Origin: Bacteroidota bacterium
GTDB lineage: Bacteria > Bacteroidota > Bacteroidia > Bacteroidales > B18-G4
Reading direction: 5' to 3'
DNA length: 24,934 nt
Assembly (NCBI GenBank): GCA_003648575.1
Contig: QMPN01000015.1
Location: 1-24,934 of the forward strand
A program made the translations under genes and the position numbers. A model generated the notes under the pieces. That model did no database searches. It was not told where the DNA came from and worked only from the letters and a program-made list of their open reading frames with translations. Of this stretch, positions 24,622-24,934 are shown piece after piece (within the stretch, counting starts at the first letter, position 1; the number at the start of each line of letters is the position of its first letter).

Positions 24622-24759
24622 TCACCAATTACAGAAATCTTTTTCAAATATCTGATATATTAACCAGCAAATTAAAATTATAGCTATTTTAATGTCATAT
24701 ATCGATACCGCAACCGCAGCGGGGATAATAGAAATCATCAGTTTGTTCACTGTTTCCAC
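24622..24759 (-). CDS. Small single-pass membrane protein, 45 residues
   Basis: GTG start with GAGG about 9 bases upstream, product VETVNKLMISIIPAAVAVSI and onward, ending EKDFCNW. The central 30 residues are hydrophobic enough for a membrane helix. It lies 13 bases after the 51-residue ORF and 4 bases before the next ATG (24617), which makes a tight run of small genes. I do not recognise the family. Short length and GTG start limit confidence. Confidence 0.45.
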   Translation of the reverse strand: METVNKLMISIIPAAVAVSIYDIKIAIILICWLIYQIFEKDFCNW

Positions 24760-24772
24760 TTTGATTACCTCG

Positions 24773-24928
24773 TTATTCTTCAATTTCTTTTATTGCCCGC
24801 ACGTTTTCAAATGGAATGATAAGGTATCTTCCATCAATTGATACCATTACAATCCGGTGTTTCAAATCAACAGTCGCATTATCGTGGATTTCATGACTAT
24901 CATTAGTATAATAGACTTCCACTTTCAT
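24773..24928 (-). CDS. Small hypothetical protein, 51 residues
   Basis: ATG 24928 to TAA 24773. The sequence alternates like a small beta-sheet protein (MKVEVYYTNDSHEIHDNATV, then RYLIIPFENVRAIKEIEE) with an acidic end and no cysteine or signal peptide. It is first in a run of three short, closely spaced minus-strand ORFs at the right edge. Bacteroidota mobile or accessory regions often carry such cassettes. No function can be assigned from sequence. Confidence 0.55.
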   Translation of the reverse strand: MKVEVYYTNDSHEIHDNATVDLKHRIVMVSIDGRYLIIPFENVRAIKEIEE

Positions 24929-24934
24929 GCTAAC

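Overview
The window looks like chromosome of an anaerobic or fermentative member of the Bacteroidota, probably near the Bacteroidales or Marinilabiliales. The evidence is a secreted protein with a type IX secretion (T9SS) sorting tail, a GldG/DUF4340 gliding-type pair, an ECF sigma factor paired with a membrane/outer-membrane partner, and oxygen-sensitive iron-sulfur flavoprotein complexes. No rRNA, tRNA, CRISPR array or complete insertion sequence was seen. No intergenic gap exceeds 300 bases. The largest gaps are about 265 bases (before the sigma gene), 202 bases (14073-14274) and about 191 bases (before gdhA).

Region 1 (1-6090, minus strand) is a three-gene operon encoding a NuoE-like subunit, a NuoF-like subunit with an extra ferredoxin tail, and a 1233-residue fusion. 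The fusion joins a NuoG-type [2Fe-2S] domain, a GltD/NfnB-type FAD/NADPH module, further [4Fe-4S] sites and a molybdopterin-oxidoreductase-like domain that appears to have lost its catalytic ligand. This layout best fits the Sporomusa-type electron-bifurcating transhydrogenase (StnABC). The first 13 codons of a following gene run off the left edge.

Region 2 (about 6356-10439, plus strand) holds an ECF sigma factor with no ordinary start codon, a protein with an anti-sigma-like N terminus, one membrane segment and an outer-membrane beta-barrel, and a T9SS-exported protein with three PKD repeats. It ends in a strong, probably bidirectional terminator.

Region 3 (10515-14072, minus strand) is an nfnA-nfnB operon (NADH-dependent ferredoxin:NADP+ oxidoreductase) led by a cysteine-rich zinc-ribbon gene. 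The same eight-cysteine module occurs twice in that leader protein and once more fused to the N terminus of NfnB. Two types of NADH/ferredoxin/NADPH-balancing enzyme are thus a few kilobases apart.

Region 4 (14275-19280) is a divergent pair: a sensor-laden ATP-grasp protein related to PEP synthase (minus) and an NADP-type glutamate dehydrogenase gdhA (plus). Between them lies a perfect Crp/Fnr-type palindrome close to gdhA. GdhA would consume the NADPH that Nfn/Stn-type enzymes supply, so regions 1, 3 and 4 together read as a redox and nitrogen block.

Region 5 (19348-24934, minus strand) contains an O-antigen-ligase-like protein, a GT4 glycosyltransferase, a DUF4340 protein and GldG. The GldG reading frame is chimeric: its normal N terminus is replaced by a small unrelated protein that belongs to a run of small ORFs at the right edge. 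This is either a real recombination breakpoint or an assembly join.
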